Shown here: positions 20,528-34,574 of the stretch, in pieces
Layout: each line of letters opens with the position of its first letter
Numbering within the stretch: the stretch's first letter is position 1
Source of the DNA: Congeria kusceri
Taxonomy: Eukaryota; Mollusca; Bivalvia; Myida; Dreissenidae
NCBI GenBank assembly: GCA_027627225.1
Contig: CM051040.1
Span: forward strand, 29,679,634-29,743,633
Direction: 5' to 3'
DNA length: 64,000 nucleotides
Translations under genes and position numbers: made by a program
Notes under the pieces: generated by a model
Databases searched by the model: none
Seen by the model: the letters and a program-made list of their open reading frames with translations, nothing else
What the model was told of the DNA's origin: nothing

Positions 20528-20876
20528 ATTAACGTCGCAGTACATATAATATAACTCAATATATCTTAAATTGGCATTAGTTCTAATGAAAGTTAATGAG
20601 GTTTATTCGACTGAAAACTGTTTCTTATTGACGAATGGCATTTTATAATATCTATGTTCAAAAACGCTTGGTACGAACGGAATTTACACTAATGTACATG
20701 CTGATTTACTCTAGAGGCATCACTAGTTTTCGCATACCGATACTATACGATAAACTGTTACCAAAAACGTCATTATTTTACCAATTTCAATTATTTTGAT
20801 CGGTAAGATGTCTATTAGAAACGAAGTATGCAAAGTTTTAATTCTATAAACATAATTCTGGACTGCTGCTTTAACT
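20528..20876 (-). mobile_element. MITE family M1, copy 1
   Basis: The right end GGACTGCTGCTTTAA matches the terminal inverted repeat seen at 29404 and 29758, and the left end is a diverged complement (TTAACGTCGCAGTACAT). The interior (GGCATTAGTTCTAATGAA, GTTTATTCGACTGAAAACTG, CATTTTATAAT.TCTATGTTC) matches the other copies in inverted orientation. It encodes no protein. Confidence 0.7.
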
Positions 20877-20949
20877 GATAATTCTCCAGTTTAAAACTGC
20901 TAATAATAAAAGAGGATATATTGACCAAATGTAACAGAAACTCGAAGCA

Positions 20950-21053
20950 AAATATCTTTATTTGCATGGGCTGATCTATCCATGCACAGGCTGATCCAGG
21001 ACGGCACTTTTCGCACATGCATTGGGCCCGGGTTTCCCACGACACGCCTTATT
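20950..21053 (-). mobile_element. Fragment of palindromic MITE family M2
   Basis: CAGGCTGATCCAGGACGGCAC and GCACATGCATTGGGCCCGGG..CACGACACGCC match the right half of the complete copy at 51798-52065. Minus-strand frames over this segment are shadows. Confidence 0.7.
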
Positions 21054-21384
21054 TGTAATTGCAAAACCTTTGTAGGTATATCTTTAATTTAATAAAAACA
21101 CATGCAAATTATGACATAATGTATATGCATAGTTGAATAGTTATACTTTGTTATAACTTTTATATTGGTGCATGCACTTGAAGTTTGTATTGTATGAACA
21201 TGTCTGGAGTGTAAAATAAAACTTCTTTGTGTTTTTGTTGTTAAAAGAATGTTAATTACCCGTCCGTGTATGTGTTTATACATGTGGCTACAATTCACAA
21301 TTAGCCACAATTTAAAACCATTTGAGACGAATCACAATATCTGTGGTTGTAACGTTCCATTGTCAAAACATTTGAGTTGATAAC

Positions 21385-21455
21385 ATCAACGGATTGAACC
21401 CTGGTCCTCTGCGCGGGAGGCGGGCACCCTAACCGCGTCGCTCTTAGAGCTAGCC
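21385..21455 (-). repeat. tRNA-derived SINE-like head
   Basis: On the minus strand GCGACGCGGTTAGGGTGCCC resembles a tRNA D-arm/A box, and GGGTTCAATCC is a good B box about 40 nt further on. Pairing of the acceptor and anticodon arms is not convincing, so this is a SINE or pseudo-tRNA. Confidence 0.45.
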
Positions 21456-21639
21456 CAACAGCAAGGCTGTTGCAAACGCCTTATAGGCCATTCACTAATC
21501 CCCACATTGCCATCGCAAAATAACACGAAAAGGCTTCTGTCCGTACATCTGGCCCACAATATTTCTGTTCATTTTGGACTAAACAATAGACACGCCAGTG
21601 TTCTCGTGTAAGGTTCTTGTTTCAACATTTCAATGAGTT

Positions 21640-22060
21640 ATTTAAGAAATATTTTTTGATTTATCGTTGTTTATCGGCCAATAAACAACGATTTGGAGTT
21701 ATGATGCATAGGGATTAAACCACGAGGGCCCGATGTGGTTTAATAGCGATGGATCAGAACGACAAACAGTTGTTAATTGGCCGATAAACAACGATAATGC
21801 GAATATTATTTTGATTCTAAATGATTTCACATATATTTTTGCAATTGTAATTTGCCCTACTTTTTACTATGCTCCGCTCAGAATCATTGTTTATTGGGTA
21901 GTTTTACGACGATAACTTTGTTCTTTGTCTAAAGAAAAGTTAGAGAGTATCATGTTAGAATGATGTTATTGTTCGTCCGGTTCTTGAATCAACACAGCGC
22001 TAATCATCGGGCATAAATACTATTGATAGCTCACCTGTCATTCAATCAACAGCTCTATTC
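21640..22060 (+). repeat. Dispersed repeat family with TTGTTTATCGGC motifs, copy 1
   Basis: It contains inverted TTTATCGGC/GCCGATAAACAACG motifs, TTTTACTATGCTCCGCTCAG, AACTTTGTTCTTTGTCTA and GGGCATAAA. Diverged matches in the same order occur at 23130-23520, and on the minus strand at 27700-27935 and weakly at 51135-51180. Ends are not defined. Confidence 0.5.
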
Positions 22061-22254
22061 AACTAAAAAAAGACGCCCTCGTACAATAGTAATGACATTA
22101 GTTGACCTTGTTTTGGGGGCTAAACCGATGCACATACTACTACGAGAGTAAGTAAGTACTTCAGAGAGTAATTAATATATTAGTTTTGAAAGTATTTTTA
22201 TATAAATAAGTTATGTGCCTTTATAGACCGACAGGCCGGGTAATTTTGACCAAT

Positions 22255-22336
22255 GAGGAAATCATCATCACCATCTTCATCATCATCATCATCATCATTA
22301 TCATCATCATCACCATCATCGTCGTCGTCATCATTC
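22255..22336. repeat. (ATC)n microsatellite
   Basis: ATC/TCATCA triplets with a CGTCGTCGT interruption. The 173-codon plus frame and the poly-Asp minus frame crossing it are artefacts of the triplet repeat. Confidence 0.85.
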
Positions 22337-22339
22337 TGC

Positions 22340-23125
22340 ACGGTTGGATAACAATATTCTCCGTCCAGCCATATCTTATTAATTGCCAGTTCCACCTCTC
22401 TGTCAGTACGTTTTCCGCAAAATATTATGCAACCAATTTTGTTAAAAAGACAACTGATATCCCTGATGTGTTTAACAGCTATTCAGGGAAAAATCTCGAT
22501 TGCCTCTCACCTTTGTGCCCCACGCATTCGGGAAACATATTTCATTTGAAGACATGCATTGTCCACCACACGATTTCACCCAGCCGTGGCCAAGAATCTT
22601 TACATATCATTTACACACCGATGCATCGTGTCACTGTATTTTTGCCACTTCTACTGTCATCCAGTCTGTGTAAAACATTGTTATGTTTAGGCCGAAAAAA
22701 CTTGTTTAAGATGATCGTTTTACCCTTTTATTAAAGAGTAGCATACTGATTCCAATACCGTACCCATACATTTAGTCCTTACGTTTCCGATTCCAAAACG
22801 CTTTCCTTAGACTGGATGGACTAGGCCTGAACTACTTTAGATTTATATATGATTTATATCTCCGCACTCATACAACGTCTCCTTATTTGCTTATCCTTGG
22901 CAAAGTATATTTATTTCTCTACATTTATAGTATGTACTTGCATTTTATGTCAATCACGTAAGCCCTGGCAAAGAAAAAAATACAGTTCCTGTATACACAT
23001 TGTGTCGTTATATTTCCTATCGAGTATATTTGGCAAAGTGTATGCATGTATTTGTCAACCTACATCTCACCATTGACTTTTTGCTTTCTTTCTCCGACAT
23101 ATAATATTATATATTTTAGAAATAA
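22340..23125. other. Non-genic DNA
   Basis: The open frame that continues from the ATC repeat to 22734 shows no domain, signal peptide or splice context that I recognise. Confidence 0.35.
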
Positions 23126-23129
23126 TTAC

Positions 23130-23520
23130 CGATTTAGAGTTGTTTATCGGCAAAAACAAGTTCTGATTCTAACTCCATCTTGGTTTAATATACGTGCTTA
23201 AAAAAATAAGGGTGTTTAGAAGTCGATAAACAACAATAATACAAACATGATTTGGATTCTAACTTGACCTGACAACATATTCTACAATTACCATTCGTAT
23301 TATATTACACAGTTTCGGAACTATTTTTGTTAAATATTTAACGGTGAATTTTGTTCTTCGACTATAGAACTCTCTGCACATGTTATTTTGTAATTTGTAT
23401 CAATTAATATACAGCATACATGTACTAATGCTTTGTAGTAATATCGATGACGCAACATGAACGTTGTTGCGGGCATAAAATTGTAGCATATACCACCAGT
23501 TTAACTATTGTCCTAACACG
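23130..23520 (+). repeat. Dispersed TTGTTTATCGGC repeat, copy 2
   Basis: It shares GTTGTTTATCGGC, GATAAACAACAATAATAC.AA, TTTGTTCTTCGACTA and GGGCATAAA in order with 21640-22060, with many differences and a small internal deletion. Confidence 0.5.
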
Positions 23521-25700
23521 ACCAACGGCTAGTTTTCTATAAATCAAGTATAGGTTATTCGGCAACAAATTATGGGCGGAGCCTAATGTTTAGAAAATAG
23601 TTCCGGTGTACACCGGAAATTCAAAGACATTGTTCAGTTAACTGCATGTGCTTAAACGCGCGATAGCAAATTTGTGACGAACAAATCATTTCTGCATTAT
23701 GGAGCGCAAGAAAACCACTAAGATCTTGTTACTAATAATAGAATCGAAAACGTGTTTTTGTGTGTACAAATTGACACTCGTGATGTACTTCCTACGCATG
23801 TATTCTCCTTAGTGTTATTTGACAACTGTGATTAAACATATTATTTCTTAAATACACTCATTTGTATACATTCTAATGTCATTTATATATAAAACATGTA
23901 CTCTGTGCATTTAGAAACACAAACAAATTAAAATAATTATATCTCTTATTCTATTAAAACATTCATATTAAACGGATGCAACGCTGTGAAAGTTATTGTA
24001 AATACATATTAATTTCATTCGTAAATGTCTCTTGTAACTAATGTATGCACTTATAACAAACGTTTCTACACATGTCAATCATATGCAAATTAATAAAGTG
24101 TTGTTTTTAAGACTGTTGGCGGAAGCCAACGGTCTTTCGAGAGGGCAATTTCCAAAACAGGTATCGCAGAAAACGACTTCTTTTCTTTGCAGGCTATTAG
24201 TCAGTAAATCGAAACCAGAAAGGGTCCTTTTTCAAAACAGCAAAATTTCACACCCGTTTTCTTACATTTTAGTTATTTAAGATAATGTATGTAATATGTA
24301 TTATAATGTGTATATCATGTGATTTATTACAAGTACAGTTTGTAAAAAGGTCAATTTATAAAAGAAATATCTTTAAACTAATGACACTCTTACTTTTGCT
24401 ATTTACTTGTATGTAACCGAAATATTTACCGGAGTGTCCTGGAATAAGACCACAACATTAATTTGCTACATCGGTTCTTTTTTATTCGTTGTGAATGTGT
24501 TCTTTCTTGTTACCAATTCTCATTCTGAATATTTTGACAGCAAATTACAGCAATTTATTAATTTTTAAACTGTACTATGGACAATCGAGATAGCCTGCAT
24601 CGTAGGATCTATTTACTCAGTAGGCTACAAACAAAGATCTATTTATAAATCTTTGGCTAAGAAGCACTAACAATCGGTGCGCCTAACTACTACGCTTCAT
24701 CTGTTATTCTGACCCTTGCAGATTGACTTGTTAACTGCTATGTAAATAATCCGTTTGCATAAGATAATTAGCTTTTTTTTTGTTACTTACAATTTGTTTT
24801 CATTATGATGTCGTTTATTATTGAATAAGAAGCCAAATTATAAAGGAAAGGAGGGAAATTGAACTTCATTCAAACAAATGTTTGCGTTTAGCAAAAATGC
24901 ACTCACTATTAGCATCTTTTTAGCTTCTTGTGTCGCCAACAGTCTTTCTACGCTGTCAGCCTTTTGATCTTATCAAAGCACCGTACTTGTCTACATGTTT
25001 AAGAGTAACCTTCTTTACACAAAAGAGCGCGTGGGTGGTAAATCTACAAATGAAGTGCGGACAGCTAGATGAATGCAAATGAGAGAGGTGTTATTCATAA
25101 TGGCAAACAAATAAACCTGAAAGGTCTAAGGCTATGCTGTACAAATGTGGAACAAATAATGTCGGATATTGAGTCTGAGTTATGGAAAAACTTGCCATTG
25201 TAATGAACATAACGATGCATTACAGTTTCTTAAAAGACGCGGAATGACGTTGCACAAGATCCTTAACTCTACACATGACTCACGTGGTGTTAATTTTTAT
25301 AAATAAAAGTTTTAGCATCACTATATAGCAATGCGTTCAGCTGTTAACGCTACTAACAATACGGCATATATGTGCATCTTGAAATATTAGTTTTATTGGT
25401 GCTTTAAAAGTTTGCCTTTTAAAAATGCCGAGCATATTTATATATGTACATCCTAATATATGTACTTCCTAATGGTATATATTTACATAAAAAATGTAGA
25501 TCTACTATTTTCTCTATACCTGATTTGAATTTTATTAGAGCTTGAAACGATAATTATTAATAAATCCTGGATGAAGGAATAAAACTATCGTATATTTAAA
25601 CTTATATTATACCCCAAGTTTTTGAAAAAGTGGGAGTTATATAGGAATCGCTTGTGTTGGTCCGTACGTCCGTACGTCGGTATTTTGTTTCTGGTCCATA
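23520..25700. other. AT-rich DNA without a recognised gene; an 18-bp palindrome at 23601-23618
   Basis: TTCCGGTGTACACCGGAA is a perfect 18-bp palindrome. The rest holds scattered short frames with no recognisable domains, and no clear repeat ends. Confidence 0.4.
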
Positions 25701-25718
25701 AATTCGTAATGTCTGAAC

Positions 25719-26470
25719 AGATTTTAGTGTAACTTCAGATGATTATTCCCCATGATCAGACAATGTGTCGCGTAAATAACCCATGTGTGTCCGTCAAAAA
25801 TCAAGGCCACAATTCAAAGCCAAAGGTCAAATACTTGTGTTTCGTTTCAGCTCCATTATACTTAGTAATGCCAGGAAGGATTTTAATATTACTTCAGATA
25901 ATTATTACCCATGACCAGACAATGTGTGGCGTACATGACAAACTTTTCTTTCAAAGGTCAAGGTCACAATTCAAGGTCAGAGGTTAAATACTTGTAGTTT
26001 GTTTCCGCTCTATAATTTCTTAACGCCTGGAAGGATTTTAATAGTGCTTCAGATTATTATTCTCCACGACCAGATGATGTGCCGCGTACATGACCTATAT
26101 TGTCTGTCAAAGGTCAAGGTCACAATTCAAGGTCAAATATTTGTATTTTGTTTCCGCTCTATAACTTCATAATGTTTGGAAGGATTTTAATATTACTTGA
26201 CATTATTATTCCTCATGACTACATAATGTGTGACATACGTGATCCATGCTTGCCTGTCAAAGGTCAAGGTCACAATTCAAGGTTAAAAGTCAAATATTTT
26301 TTATTTTGTTTCTCCATCACAACTTCTAAATACCTAAAGGATTTTAATATAACATTGTACCTCACATTATTATTCCACATATCCCGATGATTTGTCGCGT
26401 ACATGACACATGCTGGTCTGTCAAAGGTCAAGGTCACAGTTCAAGATCAAAAGTCAAATATTGGTCAGGA
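25719..26470 (+). repeat. Five tandem ~150-170-bp units containing AGGTCA half-sites
   Basis: Each unit has the order GGAAGGATTTTAATA..CTTCAGAT, TATT.CCC.TGACCAGA..ATGTG, then CAAAGGTCAAGGTCACAATT and a TTTGTTTC boundary. Direct AGGTCA and TCAAGGTCA motifs recur in most units (near 25955-25980, 26108-26130, 26259-26280, 26421-26435, 26573-26582). The open frames follow the repeat and are not believed to be genes. Confidence 0.75.
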
Positions 26471-26479
26471 GCATAATAT

Positions 26480-27440
26480 ATTCTGAAATGGAGGGATTTT
26501 CAAATGAATTGGAAGATATCATGGCAATTGTGATATTGTATTCTGCTCACAAGAATCAGGTATGTAGCTTAAATGTCAAGGTCAAATATAAGAGATATAG
26601 TTTTGTTTCGGGTTATGTTTTGTACCTTAAAAGAGGGATTCTTCTGTAACTTAGAACAAAGTACTACCACCATAAAAGGATGTGTCCCAGGCAGGAACAA
26701 AGGTAACACTTAAAGATCAATTATAAGAATGAAGTTTTTGTAGGAAGCAAATGTTTGTCCAACATGAAATAATTTTTCAAGACACTCAAGGACCAGGTCT
26801 GTAGATGAAAGTAAAGGTCATTCTTCAAGATGACAGGTCAAAATAGTTGTCCAGTGCACATAACGTCTTCTTCCTTTTCATTTCAAGCCAAAGTTTCCTC
26901 TAATGCAAGTATTTTTGTCATTCAAAACATTTATTAAACTATCACAGCACCACAATTACAAACCTCTGCGTTTGTGTCAAAGCGGTATATGGGGATATAT
27001 ATCACCATTAGTTGTGTTTACGTTTGAAATAAGTACATGCAACCATACTACCATTTTCCCAAAGTATAACTGATTTAAATGCAAGTGTATATTCAAATAT
27101 ATACTATTTTGAGGATTTTGTTTTTATTTAAAGTATCTAATTACAACACAATGAAACCACAAACTTTATAGTTTAGAAGCACTTTCTCTGTACAATATAA
27201 AGTGAATGTTTGCAAGGTACTATACCGTAGCTGTGAGTCACATTTGGGGAGAAACCTTTTTGCAAGTCTTAGAGTGATATCTTTAGATGTCAAACAATTA
27301 CAAGAGGGTAAACCAATCACAAGACTATGTCGAGATGTCAGCTCTAGTGTGGCGCTTTCCCGCAAACGTTTGGTAAATGATTCAAGTGTTATTGCTATGA
27401 TTGTCAGTGGCCGAGTAAATAAATAAGCAACAACTGAACC
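26480..27440. other. Non-genic DNA
   Basis: A 74-codon plus frame at 27202-27426 and its minus shadow show no domain that I recognise and no splice signals that I trust. The rest is AT-rich. Confidence 0.35.
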
Positions 27441-27449
27441 CGCATGTAC

Positions 27450-27503
27450 CAATCGTTTACCACCAATCGTTTACCACCAATCGTTTACCACCAATCGTTT
27501 ACC
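27450..27503. repeat. Four tandem 14-bp units
   Basis: The unit ACCACCAATCGTTT is repeated almost perfectly four times. Confidence 0.85.
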
Positions 27504-27699
27504 TGAGACTAAAGAATAGACTTAGACTCAGTTAAAAACGTACTTTTGCGTTTACATGTTTACCAATGCTGTTTGTGTTCAATATAAATCATTTGAACTA
27601 AACGTTGTCAAGATAACTACTGGAATATTCCACGAAAGTGTAAGAATATAACGTTTTCAAGAACATTCTTTAGTCTTATGTCAGGCGACATGCCGAATG

Positions 27700-27935
27700 C
27701 ACAGTCATAGCAAAACGACGTGAAAATGCGTTGGTATACTTGTAGTATTGTGGAATATTAATTCGAAAATGATACCCACTAATTTTTCTATAGACAAAGA
27801 ACACAAAATTATCGTTGTTAAACTACCCAATAAACAACGCACAACGTAGTCCCGATTCTGAGTAGAGCGTAGTAAAAAATCGAAATGATTCTGGCATTGT
27901 CGTTGTTTATCGGCAAATAAGCAACTCTTTGTCAT
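27700..27935 (-). repeat. Dispersed TTGTTTATCGGC repeat, copy 3
   Basis: On the minus strand it contains TTACTACGCTCTACTCAGAA, GTTGTTTATTGGG(TA)GTTTAACAACGAT and TTTGTGTTCTTTGTCTATAG broken by small changes, matching 21840-21935. Confidence 0.5.
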
Positions 27936-27939
27936 TCTG

Positions 27940-29290
27940 ATACGTGGCTATTAAACAAAAGACAATAAAAAATCAAGAACTTGCCCATGCATCTCAAGTC
28001 TCCAATGCATCAGCTGGTATGTGGCGTACATATATGATTTATCCATTCCTTTTCCCAACGTCTCCTATGGGACGCAATGAAGGGTAAAATTCTCACCCTG
28101 AGATCTTTATAAATGACAATCGAAAAGCAAGCACTTGCCCATACATCTCTTCATTGCATCAGCTAGTTTGTAATTAAAGAATGAAATTAAACAATTTCGA
28201 ATGATCAAGCCGTATACAACGCATATCAAATAACTCACACATCTTTACTTTAAACATGTGACCAAGTACACGGTCCATATGACCATTGATTTGGAGTTTG
28301 TAATTCGCGAAACTATGTAAGCAACATCCTTGGCGCAAATATAGGTCTTTATAAGCATCAAATCCGTTTCCAATTAACACGTTTCTCTAAATAATACATT
28401 CTAGCAATCTGATTTAACGTATATTTACACAAAGTAATCGACAATTTACCATACCAAAAATTATCTTATACATAGTTTACTCAGTCTGATTATTTATATT
28501 TGCATGCATTTGACATGGACTTAGAACATCTGTTGACCTAGAATATCGGGATATGTAAATTGTTTAATGACGGTATGCAATTATTGCTGGCGTCTGTACA
28601 TGATATGAAACACAACATATATCACATTTGTTTCAGCTATGGCATGTTCGGCCTGCTAATGCTTTTCGGAATGATTCTGATTATTGACATAATCTGTTTT
28701 GCTGTTTGTGATGTGTCTGTGTGACTTCAATGTATTTGTTTACTTTTCTTCATTTATTTATAAATAATATTGAATGTGTTTTTGTAACTGTGTGTTCATG
28801 TTGTTTATTTCAGAAGATCACATCGTAAAAAAGTTGTGTTCTAGCTTAATGTGATTTTTTTCTTGAAATAAAGTTAAATAATGTTGATAAAATTGTACAT
28901 GGTCGATACTATTGCGTTTGGCTTATGAAACACGTTGCTAAATATATATTAATCATGCCAAATACCGTTTGTGAGATTTATTACAACGTACACACAATTT
29001 TGAGATTTTTATGATCATATTTATGTGCATGTATTTTTCAAAGTGCGGCTTAAGGCCTGACATTTTGTCATATCGTCTCTGATCTCGAGACCAACAATGT
29101 GACAAAGGATGTTTTATATCACAGGACCCTTTGCGATGAATCTGACAACCTTATTCACTCGTTATGTTTCAGTTGGAAAAGCAGGTTTGAGCGGTACAAA
29201 ATCCTCTCTACCTATGTATAATATAATTTTGACTTAACTAAAAAATAGATACACCACTTAGCTTACAACCTACCGGTATTGTTGTTGTGT
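27940..29290. other. AT-rich spacer without a recognised gene
   Basis: A short imperfect direct repeat occurs (AAGAACTTGCCCATGCATCTC near 27973, AGCACTTGCCCATACATCTC near 28129). There is no exon-like segment. Confidence 0.4.
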
Positions 29291-29403
29291 GTCAGCACAT
29301 CGTAGTGCGCATGAGCACAGCGGTTGTTTCACTTCGATCTTCCTGGTATATGTCCTTGCTCATTCGGTCTCCACCTCGGGATCAGCCTCCGCCTCCTTGT
29401 ATT

Positions 29404-29758
29404 TAAAGCAGCAGTCCAAAAATATGTTAATAAATATAAAACTTTGCAGAAATCGCTTCCAATGGACATCTTACCGATCAAAATTGAAACAACCCGCATT
29501 GAAATCGGTAACATAATAATGTTTCGGTAACTTTATAGCGTATAGTTTCTGCATGCGATAGCTGGTGATGCCTCTGGAGTAAATAAGCATGTACATTATT
29601 GTCTATTCCGTAAGTACCAAGCGTTTTCGAACATAGACATTATAAAATGCCTTTCGTAAATATGAATCAGTTTTCAGTCGAATAAATGCCATTTACGTTC
29701 ATTAGAACTAGTGCCAATGTACGCTGTATTGAATTATATCTATGGACTGTGGCTTTAA
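29404..29758 (+). mobile_element. MITE family M1, copy 2 (complete)
   Basis: The terminal inverted repeats are TTAAAGCAGCAGTCCA at the left and TGGACTGTGGCTTTAA at the right. The interior matches 20528-20876 (inverted) and 34150-34474. It ends about 70 bp upstream of the copy B start codon, so it occupies that gene's promoter or 5' UTR region. Confidence 0.8.
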
Positions 29759-30279
29759 GTAAATTTTTGCAGGAAATCTATTATTAATCGTTTTCTTTAG
29801 CTAACGGGACAAAGCAAACGCTCACGCCATGGAAACCAACGTTTTGTTATCATTCGTTTTTGTGATTTGTCTTTATACAGGTAAGTACAACGTGTGTTGT
29901 CTAGATGTCAGATGTCATATTTTGTATTATATAAGATTTTGGCATTCGTATTTTATTTTGAATTTTCTGCGATTGTGTTGTCGTATTTGTTATCAATTCA
30001 ATTGAGAAATTGTACATGTTAAAATATTGAAAATTATAATACGAAAGAAGACAAACACAGTACCGTATATTTAGGTTATCGAATAACACAATCCTATTAA
30101 ATGTATTAAATGAATGTTCAATTAAAATATTTCTGATAAAAATCAGCCCCTTAAGTTTTAGTTTTAAGGATTCGGCTGACCATGCGTTCTTCAAGGCTTG
30201 GTGGTCCGTTACTTAATCATTGTTGTCATTAATATGCTGTTGATTTTTAGTACATTTAATTCAAACGTCTGTTGCAGTT

Positions 30280-30934
30280 TTGCTTATGTTTGCGAATCCC
30301 GACGTTAATTCTTCAACCAAACTAAAAACATATTCTCTTATCAAACATGAACTCAAATTAGAGCCATATTTGCAAAAAATTCATGAAAAGAAATACAGAT
30401 TTGCCCTCGCAAGATTTAGAACGTCCTCACACAAACTAGCTATTGAAACTGGTAGATATTCGAACATGTCTGTTAATGAACGAATCTGCCGATCCTGTAA
30501 CATGAACCTGACTGAATCAGAATATCATTTTTTACTTGTTTGTCCAATGTACAAGGAGCTCAGAATGAAATATTTTAAACCTTATTACTGTCACTGGCCT
30601 ACGCTAAATAAATTTGAATTGCTTTTAAAAACAACCGGTAGTACTACTTTATACAGTATCGCTAAATTTATATATTATGCCGAAGTGTTGAGAATACATA
30701 TCTAATTATTTACTCTGTAAATTTCACACTGTTTACTATTATGAATCCACCAAACTGTTCATTTACTGTTTAATATCTGTAATGTTTCACTATTATTATA
30801 AAAGTTATTATTGAGATGCTAAAAATTTTCTTGTTGTATGCTCCATTGAGCGTGTACTTCTCCATGTCAGTATTATTTATTGTGCTTTGACATTGTATAA
30901 TGTTTATGCAATAAACTCTGGACTTGGACTTGGA
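30280..30934 (+). mobile_element. 5'-truncated LINE 3' end in intron 1 of copy B
   Basis: The open frame 30280-30705 reads like the C-terminal part of a non-LTR ORF2: K-Y-R-F-A-L-A-R-F-R, L-A-I-E-T-G-R-Y, then R-I-C-R-S-C ... H-F-L-L-V-C-P as a C-x2-C-x10-H-x4-C finger. A ~230-bp AT-rich 3' UTR follows, ending AATAAACTCTGGACTTGGAC, a tail style of non-LTR elements. It may belong to the same family as the LINE at 61522, but no overlap allows a test. Confidence 0.75.
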
Positions 30935-31880
30935 ATCCCAATAGGTCATTTTGATTCATACTTAACATTCATAACAGTTTTGTTAATTTAATTTAAGTAA
31001 TCGAACATACTAATTAACGTCTGAGAAATCCACGGCATACAATGTACAATGATGTTATTTAAATAATATGCTACGTTTTGCGACAGTTCTCTTACACCAC
31101 AACTGTATACTATTAGTTTCAAGATATAAAAAATACTTTGAAGAAACCTAATAATGTGATATCTGTCGAATATTTGTGTTTATTATGTTACGTCATGAAG
31201 TGACATTTTGAAAATGAATTGTGGTCCAATAAATTAGTTTTAGAAACATTTTACGAACATTTTAATCAGCCTGCGTATGTCCGTACTACAAATCGTAATT
31301 GAAATATTTACAAATGTGTACACATAACTATGAATCTAGATGTAATAGAATAATATTCTAAAGCAGTTTTAACAATATTTTCTAGTGAACGTTTGCTTTA
31401 TTATGATTTAACTGTTGGCAATGCCTCGTTAAGTCAATATTGTATATATCTGCTTTGATAACTATGATGTGTATGAAAACAACTTTGGCACAAACGGTTA
31501 AATCTTGGTTCCAAGAACACTATTACTATTTATCGACATCCTTCTATAAATAGCTATCGCTATTCTGTAGGAATAAGGAAGTAGATTTCAATAAATTTCG
31601 CAAAAGTATACATGGCCATCTGCACCGGTATATGCACAATAATATGACAAACGAATGTACAAGAATGAAACCAGTCCAAAAATCAATGCTAATAGACCTT
31701 TGAAAGCAATCAGTGATTGTGAATAATATCTGGTCTGGGACCTATGAATCCATGTAAATACCGAACCCTGGCTTACATGGAAATACTGTTAACTGTTATA
31801 AATAAGCGACCCAAAGTGAATGGAATCATATAAAGTATTTTATTATTGCTATTGATGTTCAATATATTATTTGAAAAACT
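30935..31880. other. Remainder of intron 1 of copy B
   Basis: AT-rich; no element ends or coding sequence recognised. Confidence 0.4.
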
Positions 31881-32089
31881 TTTCAGAATTTGGCAATGCG
31901 ATCGAATGCTACCAGTGCGACAGCAATACTACCAGCAGCTGCAAGGACCCTTTCGACACAAACAAACATACTCTACCGCAGCGTAACTGTACCCAATGCG
32001 TGAAAGCTGAAGGCGAAATAAAAAGAGTTCACAGTGGACAAATATAATTACAAGAAATAAATTGTATACACTTATAATACTATTACAAA

Positions 32090-33155
<1,066 letters not shown>

Positions 33156-33373
33156 TTTTGTTTTATGTTTTTTCTTCAGTGGTACTGAGACAATGCTCGT
33201 CCAAAAATAATGGCAAAGACGAATGCAAGACAGAGAAGATAGTCGGTGTTGATATGTCCATATGACTAAGCAACACCGATGGATGCAACTGAGGCACATC
33301 TATCTTCGTTAATATGACAACGCTTCTTGCCCTGTTTATTGTGATGGCGAAACAGCTTTTGCAAACACAATAA

Positions 33374-34145
33374 GCAAGTATCGGAACTGTGTGAAATCAA
33401 ATACAGAATTTTTATTAAAACTATCTGCAATGAAATGTAATAGTGACCGTATTGTTAATGTCTAAACACGTCGTTGTCACATTACAGATATGCATGACTG
33501 ACTAGTATTCTTATGTTTAACTCATGAATTAATAAAAATATACCGACTATATAATAAGTGCCTTTGGTGTGTGTTGTGTTTTTGTTTTGATATTTAATTT
33601 TAATCCTCCATGACAAGACATATTCCAGATGAAAAAGTTTACAATTCGGTTATAAGTCAATTTTAATATGATTTAACAACATTAGCGACAATAAAAACGA
33701 TATCGACAACATAAAAAAAAAACAACTTCAACGACGTCGTTAAACAAACTAAACCAACCCAAACAAACTGTACAAGTGGTCTAAAAACGACATTACTAAC
33801 GAAATAAAATATACAATAAGTAGTCTAGGCCTTGTAACCGATTTGGGGGCAATGCTTTCGTACCCTGAATCGTTCGACAGACTCGGTGAAACAAGTCCCC
33901 CAATGCCATTGGCACGATCTCTGTGTGAGCCCCGAATAAATGAAGCAACCGTAAAAATGTTAATCATTAGCATTATTAACATATGCATTTGTGTATTGGA
34001 CTTTACACAGAAATAGCCACACGTAGAAATGTTTTCGTTGTGTGTTTTAATTTGTTGTAGGGGCGTTTCAAAGCACACAATTCAGTAAATAACAACCCGA
34101 AATGCATCTGGGAACCATGATATCAATATAAAAGTGAACAGCCTC
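33374..34145. other. 3' flank of copy B, non-genic
   Basis: An AATAAAAATA-type polyadenylation candidate occurs near 33531. A short minus frame at 33749-34078 shows no recognisable domain. Confidence 0.35.
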
Positions 34146-34149
34146 AAGA

Positions 34150-34474
34150 ACATTCCTAGAAATCGTTTCTAATGGACATCTTACCGACAAAAATACAAAA
34201 CATCCGCATTGAAATCGGTAAAATAATAACGTTTTTGTAACGTTTTATTACAATTATCTATATGGGATAGTTGGTGATGCCTGAATGAGCATGTACATAA
34301 GTGTATATTTTGTTCGTACCAGCGTTTTCTAGCATAGACATTATAAAATGCGTTTCGTGAATAAGAAACAGATTTTAGTCGAATAAACGCCATTAATGTT
34401 CATTAGAACTAATGCCAATTTGATATGTATATGTATTGATATGTATTGATTTATATTCTATGGGCTGCGGCTTT
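34150..34474 (+). mobile_element. MITE family M1, copy 3 (5' truncated)
   Basis: It shares ATGGACATCTTACCGA, CATCCGCATTGAAATCGGTA, GTTGGTGATGCCT, AGACATTATAAAATGCGTTT and the right terminus GGGCTGCGGCTTTAA with the copy at 29404. The left inverted repeat is missing. Confidence 0.75.
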
Positions 34475-34574
34475 AATATTATTGTATAATCGCATGGAAA
34501 TGACGACACGTAAAATCAAATCATTAATTCGGTGAGATCCGACGAGGAATTATGCGGACCAGAACAAGGGACTG

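Noticed and set aside
22198..22734. Poly-Asp minus frame and 173-codon plus frame
   Set aside because: Both start in the ATC microsatellite and continue by chance into sequence with no domain.
27202..27426. 74-codon frame near 27.3 kb
   Set aside because: No family resemblance, and an open minus-strand frame overlaps it over nearly the same length.
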